Below are positions 15,900 to 25,004 of a DNA stretch of 64,000 nt, in pieces. Source of the DNA: Candidatus Allochristensenella caecavium. GTDB lineage: Bacteria > Bacillota > Clostridia > Christensenellales > QAND01. Below the pieces are notes generated by a model. It worked only from the letters and a program-made list of their open reading frames with translations, did not search any database and was not told the DNA's origin. Location of the stretch: the NCBI GenBank assembly GCA_904397865.1, contig CAJFOS010000003.1, forward strand, positions 123,864 to 187,863, given 5' to 3'. The first letter of the stretch is position 1, and each line of letters starts with the position of its first letter. Both the position numbers and the translations under genes were made by a program.

Positions 15900-16952
15900 A
15901 TGCGCCACACGCAAAAACAATCCTATCAGGGCCTGGGAGCCATTGCAGCCGGCATGGCTGCGCTGTTTGTGCTGGCCTTCGTAGGATTTTCCGCATTCAA
16001 AGGGGAGGACGTTCCGCTTCCCGTACTCAACGACCAGTCCGAGCCGGCCGTCACCACCACGCCAAGCCCTACGCCCACACCAACACCGAAGGCATCCCCG
16101 CAAACCGGCCTCAGCTTGGTGCAGCGTTTGTTTGCATGGGAAATTCCATCGGCCATCGCCGTTCCTCTGGAAGATGAACATCAGGACACCGCCTGGGCAA
16201 TGGAAGAACCGCCGCAGGAAAATGTTGCAACCGGCCCTTCAGCGACCATTGCGCCGCTTGTGCCTGCGCAGGGAACCGGCCCCCGCATCATGCTGTATTC
16301 CACCCACTCCAATGAATCTTTCCGCAAATTGCCGGACCAGGATTATCAGGAGGCCAACAATTCGCGCACCCTTAACAGCAATTACTCTATCCTAAAAGTC
16401 AACAGTACGCTGTCCAATTTACTGAGCGAAAAATACCATCTGCCCATCTTTTTTGATAACACCGACCATGAACAGGGCAAATACTATACGACCTCCTATA
16501 ACCGCAGCCTGAAAAGTATCGAGGCAGCCAAGAAGAAATACGATACGCTTGCCGTATTCTTTGATATTCACCGTGATGCCATGGGCTCCTCCGGCATCGG
16601 CGATACCGTCACCGTGGACGGCAAGCCCTGCGCCAAAATTATGTTTGTTGTCGGCACCGGCGAAGGAAAGACCGGCAATGGGTTCCGGGAGAAGCCGAAT
16701 TGGCAGTCCAACAAGCAATTTGCCGAAGCGATTGTCGCTGAATTGAATAAAATCGCACCGGGTATTGCCCGTGGGGTACGCGTCAAAACCGGCCGCTATA
16801 ATCAGCATGTTTCGGACCATGCCCTTGCCATTGAAATGGGGCATAATCAGAACACGCTGGAAGAAGTGCTCAATTCCGTCCCCTATCTGGCGCAGGCGAT
16901 TGCCACCGTCGCCACCCGTGACCTTGACATCCAACCGGTTTCCGTGCCATGA
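15900..16952 (+). CDS. spoIIP: Stage II sporulation protein P (SpoIIP)
   Basis: 350 residues: a short basic N-terminus, one membrane anchor (~11-33, LGAIAAGMAALFVLAFVGF), a Pro/Thr-rich linker (PSPTPTPTPKA) and a C-terminal SpoIIP amidase/endopeptidase domain with MLYSTHSNESFRKL, VFFDIHRDAMG, KIMFVVGTG and HALAIEMGHNQNTLEE. It cuts peptidoglycan during engulfment, working with SpoIID and SpoIIM at the forespore membrane. The ATG at 15900 follows GGGGAGGG with better spacing than the ATG at 15891, which abuts it. The position after gpr is conserved in Firmicutes. Confidence 0.94.
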   Translation: MRHTQKQSYQGLGAIAAGMAALFVLAFVGFSAFKGEDVPLPVLNDQSEPAVTTTPSPTPTPTPKASPQTGLSLVQRLFAWEIPSAIAVPLEDEHQDTAWAMEEPPQENVATGPSATIAPLVPAQGTGPRIMLYSTHSNESFRKLPDQDYQEANNSRTLNSNYSILKVNSTLSNLLSEKYHLPIFFDNTDHEQGKYYTTSYNRSLKSIEAAKKKYDTLAVFFDIHRDAMGSSGIGDTVTVDGKPCAKIMFVVGTGEGKTGNGFREKPNWQSNKQFAEAIVAELNKIAPGIARGVRVKTGRYNQHVSDHALAIEMGHNQNTLEEVLNSVPYLAQAIATVATRDLDIQPVSVP

Positions 16953-16993
16953 TAAACGCATCGGATTGTAAACGGTAAAAGGGGATTGTCGGT

Positions 16994-17755
16994 TTGATAG
17001 GCGTATTTGATTCGGGCCTGGGCGGTCTGGCCACCTTGAAGGATTTGATGCGGGAACTGCCGGGAGAGGACTTTTGTTATTATGGCGACAACGCACACGC
17101 GCCGTACGGCACCAAGCCCGTGGAACAGATTCGCGCATTGTCGTTCGCCTGTACCCAGTTTTTGCTTGATAAGGGGTGTCAGGTGGTTGTCGTCGCGTGC
17201 AACACGGCATCCTCCGCCGCCATCGACGCCATGCGCGCCCACTTTTCCGTTCCGTTTGTTGCCATGGAACCTGCCGTGCGCCCAGCGGCCCGCCTGCGTA
17301 AACAGGGCCGCATTTTGGTCTTGGCCACACAGGCTACGCTGCGGCAGCAGCTCTTTCAGGCACGCATCGTTGAATGCGGCATCCAACAAGCTGTCCTGCC
17401 CGTGCCTTGCCCTCAATGGGTGGAATTGATTGAACAGGGTTTTTTGCATACCTCGCAGATGGAACAGGCCGTGCAGCAGGCGCTTGTGCCTTATCGGAAG
17501 GAACGGATTGATGTCATTGTGCTGGGCTGTACACACTTTGCCCATATTCGCCCTTTGATTGAACGGGAGGCCCGTAGTCTATGGCCGCAAGCCCAGGTGA
17601 TTGATGGCAATGAAGGCACCGCCCACCAGCTTTCCCGCGTGCTCCATCGTGCGCATTTGCGTACCGGCCGTACACAGGGCGGCGCCGTACAGCTGTATAC
17701 CTCCGGCGACCCGGCCGTCTACCTGCCTCGGATGGAGGCGCTTTTGCACAGCTGA
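16994..17755 (+). CDS. murI: Glutamate racemase
   Basis: 253 residues, usual size; makes D-glutamate for peptidoglycan. The catalytic Cys pair is present in VVACNTASSAA and LGCTHFAHI, with the N-terminal IGVFDSGLGGL and YYGDNAHAPYGTK. The start is TTG at 16994, with AAAAGGGGA upstream. It lies 41 bases after spoIIP in the same direction and ends before a strong terminator, so it could share transcripts with the sporulation genes or have its own promoter; none was obvious. Confidence 0.94.
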   Translation: MIGVFDSGLGGLATLKDLMRELPGEDFCYYGDNAHAPYGTKPVEQIRALSFACTQFLLDKGCQVVVVACNTASSAAIDAMRAHFSVPFVAMEPAVRPAARLRKQGRILVLATQATLRQQLFQARIVECGIQQAVLPVPCPQWVELIEQGFLHTSQMEQAVQQALVPYRKERIDVIVLGCTHFAHIRPLIEREARSLWPQAQVIDGNEGTAHQLSRVLHRAHLRTGRTQGGAVQLYTSGDPAVYLPRMEALLHS

Positions 17756-17773
17756 ATAGCAGGCATGGTATCA

Positions 17774-17798
17774 TGGCCCGCATCTGCGGGCCATTTTT
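17774..17798 (+). terminator. Terminator after murI
   Basis: 9-bp perfect stem TGGCCCGCA/TGCGGGCCA with a two-base TC (in practice a four- to six-base) loop and a following run of T. Confidence 0.85.
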
Positions 17799-17832
17799 CT
17801 TTCCATATGGACATGCCTTGGGACAAGTGATA

Positions 17833-17883
17833 CAATATCTGGTAAATCCAAGTGGATTATTTTGTGGGAATCACTATATATAG
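17833..17883 (+). promoter_or_regulatory. Candidate pair of NrdR boxes upstream of nrdJ
   Basis: The core CTATATATAG (17874-17883) fits the NrdR-box core CWATATATWG exactly, and CAATATCTGG (17833-17842) differs at two places. The cores start 41 bp apart, close to four helical turns, as expected for a regulator that binds two boxes on one face. NrdR represses ribonucleotide reductase genes when dATP is abundant. No nrdR gene is in the window. Confidence 0.5.
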
Positions 17884-17898
17884 ATGGAGGGAGCCGAA

Positions 17899-20220
17899 AT
17901 GCAATTATCTGAAAATGCGCAGAAGGTATTGGAACGGCGTTATCTGGCCCGTGATATGGATGGCCGCTTGATGGAAGATATTCCAGGCATGTTCCGGCGT
18001 GTCGCCGACCATGTTGCCAAAGGAGATTTGGCCTTTGACCCGCAGGCGGATGTGCAAGCGCTGTCCGACCGTTTCTATGCCATGATGACCAATTTGGAAT
18101 TCATGCCCAATTCGCCGACACTCATGAATGCAGGTCGCCCGCTCGGGCAGTTGTCTGCCTGCTTTGTCTTGCCCGTAGAAGACAGCATGGAGGCCATCTT
18201 TGATGCCGTAAAAAACGCCGCCTTGATTCATAAGAGCGGTGGCGGCACCGGCTTCTCTTTTTCGCGTTTACGTCCTGAAGGTGCCAGCGTCAAATCGACA
18301 GGCGGCGTTGCCAGCGGCCCTGTCAGCTTTATGAAGGTGTTCAATGCCGCAACCGAAGCGGTCAAGCAGGGCGGTACGCGTCGCGGTGCCAATATGGGCA
18401 TCTTGCGTGTCGACCATCCAGACATCCTCTCCTTCATCCGTTGCAAACAGGATACGACACAAATTACGAATTTTAACCTCAGCGTCGGCATCACAGAGGA
18501 TTTCATGCACGCTGTTGAACAAGGGGAGGATTATGCGCTCATCGACCCGTCCACCCAGAAAGAGACCGGCCGTCTCAACGCGCGTGAAGTTTTTGACTTG
18601 ATTGTGGATATGGCCTGGAATAACGGCGAACCTGGCATCATCTTCCTTGACCGTCTCAATGCGGATAATCCCGTTCCGCAGCTGGGTGAAATTGAAAGCA
18701 CCAATCCCTGCGGCGAGCAGCCGCTGTTGCCGTATGAAAGCTGCAATTTGGGCTCCATTAACCTCAATGCCATCTTGAAGGAAACCGATGGAAAATACGC
18801 GCTGGATTTGGACAAGCTTGGCCAGGTAGTCGATTTAGCCGTGCATTTTCTGGATAATGTGATTGAAGTGAATGAATATCCCCTGCCGGAAATTAAGCGC
18901 ATGACCCGCGAATCTCGTAAAATTGGCCTGGGGGTAATGGGCTTTGCCGACTTGCTGTTCAAGTTAAAAATTCCCTACAATTCGGACAAAGCCATTGAAA
19001 CCGCTGAAATTATCATGAAATTCATCGATGACCGCAGCAAGCAGGCTTCCCGTGCGCTGGCCAAAGTGCGCGGTCCATTTCCGGCATTTGCCCAAAGCGC
19101 GCTTGCCAAGGGGGAACCCATTCGCAATGCCACCACAACCACCATTGCGCCCACTGGCACCATTTCCATTATCTGCGGCGCCTCCAGCGGCGTCGAACCG
19201 CTGTTTGCGCTCGCTTTCGTCCGCAACGTGATGGACAATGACGCTTTGCCGGAAGTCAATCCCTATTTTCAACAGGTGGCGGAGCAAGGCGGTTTTCATA
19301 CGCCGGAAATCATGCGGGCCATCGCCCGGCGCGGCAGCGCGAGGGGGGTGGACGGCGTTCCACAGGATGTGCAGGAGGTCTTTGTCACAGCCCATGATAT
19401 CTCGCCGGAATACCACATCCGTATGCAGGCGGCGTTTCAAAAATATGTGGACAATGCCGTTTCCAAAACCGTTAACTTTGCGCATGATGCTACGCGGGAG
19501 GATGTCCGGGAAGTCTATACCCTCGCCTATGCACTGGGCTGAAAGGGCGTGACCATCTACCGTGACGGCAGCCGCGATGCCCAGGTGCTCAACGTGGGGG
19601 ACAAGCTCCCCGCGGCGGAACCCACACATCCTGTTGCCAGCACCGTCATCCGCCCGCGGCCACGCCCGGAAGTCACCTGTGGTTATACGGAGAAGGTGCG
19701 CATTGGGTGCGGCAACCTCTATGTCACGGTCAACTACGATGACCAGGGCATCTGTGAAGTCTTTGCCAATGTCGGCCGTGCGGGCGGGTGCCCGTCGCAG
19801 AGCGAAGCAACCAGCCGCCTGGTATCCACCGCTCTGCGTTCCGGGATGGATGTGGAAAGCCTGGTCGAACAGCTCAAGGGGATTCGTTGTCATTCCACCC
19901 TGCGGAAGAAGGGGCTCAAGGTCCTCTCCTGCCCAGATGCCATCGGCCGTGTGATTGAAAAGGTGAATAACCTGCATAAGCAGGGTTTGGCCGCAGGTAT
20001 GCTGCCTCCCATTGACCCCCAGGTCAACGAGGCGCCGCAGCCATGCCCGGACAATTGTTCGCTCTGTTCGCACCGGGATGATTGTACCCGTCCGCAGCGA
20101 AAGGATAACGGAGTCCATCTGCCTTCCTCTGGCGCCCGCTGTCCGGAATGCGGCAGCGAGATGGAACATGAAGGCGGTTGCGTCATCTGCCGTGCCTGCG
20201 GCTACAGTAAATGCGGCTAA
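17899..20220 (+). CDS. nrdJ: Adenosylcobalamin-dependent (class II) ribonucleotide reductase with an in-frame TGA
   Basis: The reading frame runs 774 codons and is broken only by TGA at 19540-19542 (codon 548). The first 547 residues carry class II reductase motifs: [59 protein letters not shown] (redox and thiyl cysteines) and [11 protein letters not shown]. After the TGA comes [17 protein letters not shown], then a TSCPD-type domain and a C-terminal zinc-ribbon-like end ([13 protein letters not shown]). In this family the motif normally reads [13 protein letters not shown], so TGA replaces a conserved Cys. Either UGA is read (selenocysteine or Cys), or translation restarts at GTG 19549 to give two chains like NrdJa/NrdJb, or this is a nonsense or sequencing change. 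Start at 17899 follows GGAGGGAG. Confidence 0.85.
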
Positions 20221-20248
20221 GCGTTGCCGTCTGCCTAATGAAGCGCAG

Positions 20249-20283
20249 AAAAGGGAAGGGATGGAAAAATCTCTTCCCTTTGC
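20249..20283 (+). terminator. Terminator after nrdJ
   Basis: AAAGGGAAG and CTTCCCTTT pair around an A-rich loop, extended by GGA/TCT-like inner pairs, and are followed by TGCTTTTG. It lies about 30 bases after the nrdJ stop. Confidence 0.7.
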
Positions 20284-20625
20284 TTTTGTAAAATAGCCTT
20301 TGCACAAACGTGCAAAGCATTGTAAAATATAAACAATAAGAGTTTCGTAGTTTGGCAGATGAAGCGGAGGACGTATCGGCTACCATCCCCTCCGCGCCCA
20401 CCCAAGATTCAAAAAGGAGGCAAAACATACACACCACCACGGACCTGATTTATTTTTAATATCCACATCATGCTCCGCTTGGCCCGTTCACTGGGGGACG
20501 GATTGGCGTTATGGACCGCCAAAGAAGCGCTTTTTTGCGCGCATCTGCTCAATATTCGGTAGTTCTGTGCATATGTACATATGTATAGGTACACGTAGGT
20601 CATCAAGCTTGCAAGGAGGACTGGA
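20284..20625. other. Gene-free stretch with several inverted repeats before the EF-G-like gene
   Basis: No convincing gene. It contains CTTTGCAC-AAAC-GTGCAAAG (20298-20317, 8-bp perfect arms, no T tail), GCGGAGG...CCTCCGC arms near 20364-20397, TTGGCG/CGCCAA arms near 20504-20524, and an AT-rich CATATGTACATATG at 20571-20584. A ribosome-binding-site-like AAAAAGGAGG at 20412-20421 is not followed by a usable reading frame. This could be a structured leader or an unrecognised small RNA; no known RNA family was recognised. Confidence 0.4.
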
Positions 20626-22710
20626 ATGAAACACTATTCCGCAGAAAACCTAAGGAACATTGCCTTGGTTGGTCATGGAAGCGAAGGAAAGACCACGCTT
20701 GCCGAGACCATGCTCTTTAACGCCGGCGCCATCGACCGCATGGGCCGCGTGGAAGATGGCTCCACCGTCACAGACTTTGATACCGAGGAAATCAAACGCA
20801 AGATATCGATTTCTGCTGCGTTTGCGCCGGTAGAATGGCACAACTGTAAACTCAACATCATTGATGCACCCGGCTATTTTGACTTCATCGGCGAACAGCT
20901 TCAGACGTTGCGCTTGGCCGATTCCGCCCTGATTGTCATTGGCGCGGTGTCCGGATTGACCGTTGGTGCCGAAAAAGCATACGAGCTCTGTGAGGAATGC
21001 GCCAAACCCCGTGCATTTTTCATCAATCAGATAGACCGTGAACATGCGGATTTTGAAAAAATCTATATGCAGTTGCATGAAAAATACGGTACGTCCGTCA
21101 TGCCTGTTATGATTCCTATCATGGAAGACGCGAAACTCGTTGGTTATGTCGATGTTATCAAAAAGAAAGCCATGTATGCGCAAGGCAAGGGCTATAGGGC
21201 GGAGGATGTGCCCGCCTCGTTAGCGGACTTTACCGAATTGTGCAACATCGCCGTTGTCGAAGCGGCAGCGGAAAGCGATGACGAGTTGATGGAAAAATAC
21301 TTCAGTGGTGAGACTCTGTCCGAACAGGAATTGGTTGCAGGATTGCACTGGTCCATCGCCGCGGGACGTGTGGCGCCGATGCTGGCCGGGTCTGCCTCAC
21401 AAAACCTTTTGATAGATGCGGCTATGGATAAACTGTCCGCATTGATGCCCTCTCCGCTGGATTTGCCCGGCATGCGCGTCGAACATGCCAAAACCGGCGA
21501 ACTTGTTGCCGTCAATTGCGACCCCAAGGAGCCTTTCGCCGCGCAGGTCGTCAAGACCGTTGCCGACCCCTTCGTTGGCAAATTATCTATTTTGCGCGTT
21601 TATGCAGGCGAATTAAAAAGCGGGATGACCGTCTACAATCCCCGTTCGGAAAAACAGGAAAAGATTGGTACTGTGTATATCATGAATGGCAAGAAACAGA
21701 CCGATGTGCTATCCCTTGTGGCGGGTGACATCGGCGCTGTGGCCAAGCTGCAATTTACCAGTACGGGCGATTCGCTTTGTGATGTCTCACGGCCAGTCAT
21801 CTTCCCGCCCATTCGCTTCCCGGAACCGTGTATCTCCATGGCAGTCAAGGCCAAAAAACAGGGGGAAGAGGATAAGGTGTTCAGCGGCTTGGCCCGCCTG
21901 GAAGAAGAGGACGCCACCTTTAAAGTAGAAAAGGACACGTCCACGCATGACACACTCATGCGGGGTATGGGCGAAGTTCACCTGGAGATAATCACCCGTA
22001 AACTTGAAAATAAGTTCGGCGTGCAGGTGCAGCTGTCTGACCCCAAGGTGCCCTATCGGGAAACCATCCGCAAATCCGTCAAAGCGGAAGGGCGACACAA
22101 AAAACAATCCGGCGGTCATGGCCAATTCGGGCATGTGTGGATTGAATATGACCCGTTGACCGATGGTACGGAATTTGAATTTGTCGACAAGGTTGTTGGG
22201 GGCGCTGTGCCACGCAACTTCATTCCGGCCGTAGAAAAGGGGCTGCGGGAGAATTTGTCCAACGGTGTGCTCGCAGGCTTCCCCATCGTCGGAATTCGTG
22301 CTACACTATACGATGGGTCGTATCACCCGGTCGACTCTTCTGAAATGGCTTTCAAGACAGCGGCGCGTTTGTCACTGCGCAAGGGTTGTGCGGAAGCCAA
22401 TCCCGTTTTGATGGAACCCATCTATCGGGTCGTTGTCACCGTGCCGGATGACTATATGGGCGATATCATTGGCGACATGAATCGCCGTCGCGGCCGCATC
22501 TTGGGCATGAATCCGATTCCCGGCGGCAAGCAGGAGGTTATTGCGGAAGTTCCGTTGGCGGAAATGTTCAAATACGCCACCGACCTCCGTTCGCTGACCC
22601 AGGCGCGCGGTTCGTTTACCATGGCGTTTGAACGCTATGAGGATGTGCCGTCCAATATCGCGCAAAAGGTCATTGAAGCACATAAAGCACAGGCAGGAGA
22701 CGAAGACTAA
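20626..22710 (+). CDS. Elongation factor G-like GTPase (EF-G2 type)
   Basis: 694 residues, EF-G length. The P-loop reads GHGSEGKT (16-23) rather than the EF-G GHIDAGKT, and the switch II sequence reads DAPGYFDF, with Tyr in place of the catalytic His of classical DTPGHVDF. Both changes are characteristic of the EF-G2-like subfamily, whose role is unclear; it is not the main translocase. Domain II, III (SGLARLEEEDATFKVEKD), IV (SGGHGQFGHVWIEYDPL, GGAVPRNFIPAVEKGLRE) and V (EPIYRVVVTVPDDYMGDIIGDMNRRRGRILGM) are all present. The start follows AAGGAGG. Its own terminator follows, just before thrB. Confidence 0.9.
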   Translation: MKHYSAENLRNIALVGHGSEGKTTLAETMLFNAGAIDRMGRVEDGSTVTDFDTEEIKRKISISAAFAPVEWHNCKLNIIDAPGYFDFIGEQLQTLRLADSALIVIGAVSGLTVGAEKAYELCEECAKPRAFFINQIDREHADFEKIYMQLHEKYGTSVMPVMIPIMEDAKLVGYVDVIKKKAMYAQGKGYRAEDVPASLADFTELCNIAVVEAAAESDDELMEKYFSGETLSEQELVAGLHWSIAAGRVAPMLAGSASQNLLIDAAMDKLSALMPSPLDLPGMRVEHAKTGELVAVNCDPKEPFAAQVVKTVADPFVGKLSILRVYAGELKSGMTVYNPRSEKQEKIGTVYIMNGKKQTDVLSLVAGDIGAVAKLQFTSTGDSLCDVSRPVIFPPIRFPEPCISMAVKAKKQGEEDKVFSGLARLEEEDATFKVEKDTSTHDTLMRGMGEVHLEIITRKLENKFGVQVQLSDPKVPYRETIRKSVKAEGRHKKQSGGHGQFGHVWIEYDPLTDGTEFEFVDKVVGGAVPRNFIPAVEKGLRENLSNGVLAGFPIVGIRATLYDGSYHPVDSSEMAFKTAARLSLRKGCAEANPVLMEPIYRVVVTVPDDYMGDIIGDMNRRRGRILGMNPIPGGKQEVIAEVPLAEMFKYATDLRSLTQARGSFTMAFERYEDVPSNIAQKVIEAHKAQAGDED

Positions 22711-22725
22711 TCAACAAAACCAGGG

Positions 22726-22758
22726 GCGGGCTGCGGGTACGTACCTCAGCCCGCTTTT
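22726..22758 (+). terminator. Terminator between EF-G-like gene and thrB
   Basis: Arms GCGGGCTG/CAGCCCGC with an inner GGTAC/GTACC pair, followed by TTTTGTT. It ends about 20 bases before the thrB start, so it terminates upstream transcripts and might also act as an attenuator for thrB. Confidence 0.75.
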
Positions 22759-22776
22759 GTTACAAAGGAGAAAAAC

Positions 22777-23670
22777 ATGTTTCGCATCACCGTACCGGCT
22801 ACCTCTGCCAATCTTGGCCCTGGCTTCGATTCCCTGGGCATGGCGCTGCAGCTTTACAACACGCTGGAGGTCGAGCCGTCTGATTCACTAAAGATTCAAA
22901 TCGAAGGGGAGGGAGCAACCTCCATTCCCCGCAATGGCAGCAACCTGGTCTATAAATCCTATCGCCGCACGATGGAAAGAATGGGGGTAACGCCCGGCAA
23001 CCTGTTCATCCGCCAGCACAATGCCATTCCGTCCACACGCGGCCTTGGTTCCTCCAGCAGTGCTGTTGTAGCCGGCATCTTGGCTGCGCAGGCCGTCAGC
23101 GGCCAGACCATTTCCAAAGAGGAAATGTTGTTGCTTGCTACACAGATTGAAGGACATCCGGATAACGTTGCACCTGCGATTTATGGGGGCTTTGTCGCCG
23201 CTGTCGGTGGCACGCACGATGCCCGTTGTCTGTCTTTTGACGTGCCTGCGACGCTCCTTCCCATTGCCATGATTCCAGATTATGAGCTTTCCACGCAAAA
23301 AGCACGTGCGGTACTGCCCAAACAGATTTCTTTTACCGATGCGGTGTTCAATGTTTCCCGTGCTGCTTATCTGTCCGCCGCCTTTGCCAAAGGTGATGTG
23401 GATGCCATCCTGACCGTTTTGCAGGACCGCCTGCATCAGCCCTATCGCGCCGCGTTGATTCCGGGTTTTGAGGATATTTTGGATACCTGTGAAGTCATGG
23501 GGGCTCCGGCTTATCTGTCCGGTGCCGGCCCCACGCTGATGGCGCTGTGCCGGGAAGCAAATGCGGATGAATTCATCAGTCGCATTACTCCCGTCCTGGC
23601 GGACTGGGGGAATTGGCGCATCTGCAAGCTTCCGCCGGACAATCTTGGCGCACGGGTGGAAACGCTGTGA
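22777..23670 (+). CDS. thrB: Homoserine kinase
   Basis: 297 residues of the GHMP kinase family; phosphorylates homoserine on the way to threonine. Motifs: VPATSANLGPGFDSLGMAL at the N-terminus, PSTRGLGSSSSAVVAGILAA (ATP-binding), EGHPDNVAPAIYGGF and the C-terminal GAPAYLSGAGPTLMAL. Usual length. RBS AAAGGAG lies eight bases before the ATG. The stop codon overlaps the GTG start of mutY. No thrC or hom is next to it, so this threonine gene stands apart from its pathway. Confidence 0.95.
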   Translation: MFRITVPATSANLGPGFDSLGMALQLYNTLEVEPSDSLKIQIEGEGATSIPRNGSNLVYKSYRRTMERMGVTPGNLFIRQHNAIPSTRGLGSSSSAVVAGILAAQAVSGQTISKEEMLLLATQIEGHPDNVAPAIYGGFVAAVGGTHDARCLSFDVPATLLPIAMIPDYELSTQKARAVLPKQISFTDAVFNVSRAAYLSAAFAKGDVDAILTVLQDRLHQPYRAALIPGFEDILDTCEVMGAPAYLSGAGPTLMALCREANADEFISRITPVLADWGNWRICKLPPDNLGARVETL

Positions 23671-24701
23671 ACACGCGTGAACAACAGATTGCCCAGGGCT
23701 TGTGTGACTGGTTTGTCGAGAATTGCCGCACACTTCCATTTCGTGAAACCAAGGACGCCTATTGCATCTGGATTAGCGAAATCATGGCCCAGCAAACCCG
23801 TATTTCTGCGCTCATTCCGTATTACGAACGGTTTATCGCTCAATTCCCTACGGTGGAGGCCCTTGCGCAAGCGGATGAGGATGCAGTCTTGAAAGCCTGG
23901 CAGGGACTGGGTTATTATTCTCGTGCGCGCAATTTGCATAAAGCGGCGCGTATCATTGTCGAACAATATGGCGGGCGCTTGCCGGCCGACCAGAAGGCGC
24001 TGCTGGCTTTGCCCGGTATCGGGGCCTATACAGCCGGGGCCATTCTATCCATTGCCTATGAACAGTGCGTGCCGGCGATAGACGGCAATGCCCTGCGCGT
24101 TTTCTCACGCTTGGAAGCCAACGATGCAGACATCGCAAAACCGCAGACACAGAAATATTGGATGACGCACGTTGCCCGGATGATGCCGGCAGGCAAAGCA
24201 TCCATTTTTACGCAAGCCGTTATGGAATTGGGTGCGCTTATCTGCCTGCCCACCTCTCCGCGCTGCGGGGAATGTCCGATGCAGACGCTCTGTCAGGCGC
24301 TGGCCACTGACCAGGTCGAACGCTTGCCAGTTAAACAGCCGCCCAAACCGCCCCGGGAGGAGCCGCGTCTGATTGCATTGATTCGTACAGGCAATCGAAT
24401 TCTCATGCGCAAACGCACCGAGAAATTGCTGCATAATCTTTGGGAGTTTCCAGGCTTTCCAGATGAACAGACCTTGTGGATGCAATTGGAACAATGGGGT
24501 TTTGTAGTTTGTACGCATACCGTAGGGCAGAGGGCTCAGCATGTATTTTCTCACATCATCTGGCAGATGCAGGGAATGGAATGTGAGGTGCCGGATGCCC
24601 CTGCACCGCCTGGCTATCGCTGGGTTACCCGTACGGAACTGGAATCCCTGGCGACGCCTACGGCGTTGCAGGTCTATGTCAAACAGATATTGAAACAGTG
24701 A
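23667..24701 (+). CDS. mutY: A/G-specific adenine DNA glycosylase
   Basis: 344 residues. MutY removes adenine mispaired with 8-oxoguanine. Seen: RETKDAYCIWISEIMAQQTRI, LGYYSRARNLHKAA, the helix-hairpin-helix LPGIGAYTAGAILSIAYEQCVPAIDGNALRVFSR with the catalytic Asp, and the iron-sulfur loop CLPTSPRCGECPMQTLC. A C-terminal NUDIX-like domain (~230-344) contains LMRKRTEKLLHNLWEFPGFP. Start is GTG at 23667, overlapping the thrB stop (GTGA), which fits coupled translation; an upstream ATG at 23613 would lie well inside thrB. Confidence 0.94.
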   Translation: MNTREQQIAQGLCDWFVENCRTLPFRETKDAYCIWISEIMAQQTRISALIPYYERFIAQFPTVEALAQADEDAVLKAWQGLGYYSRARNLHKAARIIVEQYGGRLPADQKALLALPGIGAYTAGAILSIAYEQCVPAIDGNALRVFSRLEANDADIAKPQTQKYWMTHVARMMPAGKASIFTQAVMELGALICLPTSPRCGECPMQTLCQALATDQVERLPVKQPPKPPREEPRLIALIRTGNRILMRKRTEKLLHNLWEFPGFPDEQTLWMQLEQWGFVVCTHTVGQRAQHVFSHIIWQMQGMECEVPDAPAPPGYRWVTRTELESLATPTALQVYVKQILKQ

Positions 24702-25004
24702 TAGCCGGGGGGATATACGTCCCCGGGTTTCGAGTTCACAAAAGCCGGTGTAGGTTTTGCCTTTGTAAAGGAGATGGAATTCCATCTCCTTTTTTATATC
24801 GTTTTGATATATCCTTTGCCATATATGAAGCGCGTACAGTAGTCGACATACAATATTTCTGCAGTCCTCTCTGCGTACAAATGAAGCATACATATCCCTC
24901 ATTCTGCATAAAAGAAAAAAGGATGAAAAAAGAAAAGAACTGTGCGTTCTAACGTACACCTCTTTTTGTATGCTGTAGATAAAGACGAAGGGAGTTGCAG
25001 CAAT
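24702..25004. other. Intergenic stretch after mutY
   Basis: Apart from the terminator at 24768-24791 I see no gene here. The half after 24800 is AT-rich and contains no clear coding pattern; it probably holds the promoter of the small membrane protein gene. Confidence 0.5.
24768..24795. terminator. Terminator after mutY
   Basis: AAGGAGATGG/CCATCTCCTT form a perfect 10-bp stem around AATT, followed by TTTTTA. The palindrome also works on the minus strand less well. Confidence 0.8.

Noticed and set aside
17899..20220. UGA as Trp or Gly in an alternative genetic code
   Set aside because: Several genes in the window end with TGA at their family-typical length (for example gpr and thrB), and Trp is encoded by TGG throughout.
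18964..20307. Minus-strand open frame of 447 codons opposite nrdJ
   Set aside because: A shadow of the reductase gene; no ribosome binding site or recognisable domain.
20298..20317. CTTTGCAC-AAAC-GTGCAAAG as a terminator
   Set aside because: Arms are perfect, but neither strand has a following T run; kept only as an inverted repeat in the region note.
24720..24745. GGTTTCGAGTTC-like string resembling a tRNA T-arm
   Set aside because: No matching acceptor, D-arm or anticodon arm around it; no tRNA was found anywhere in the window.
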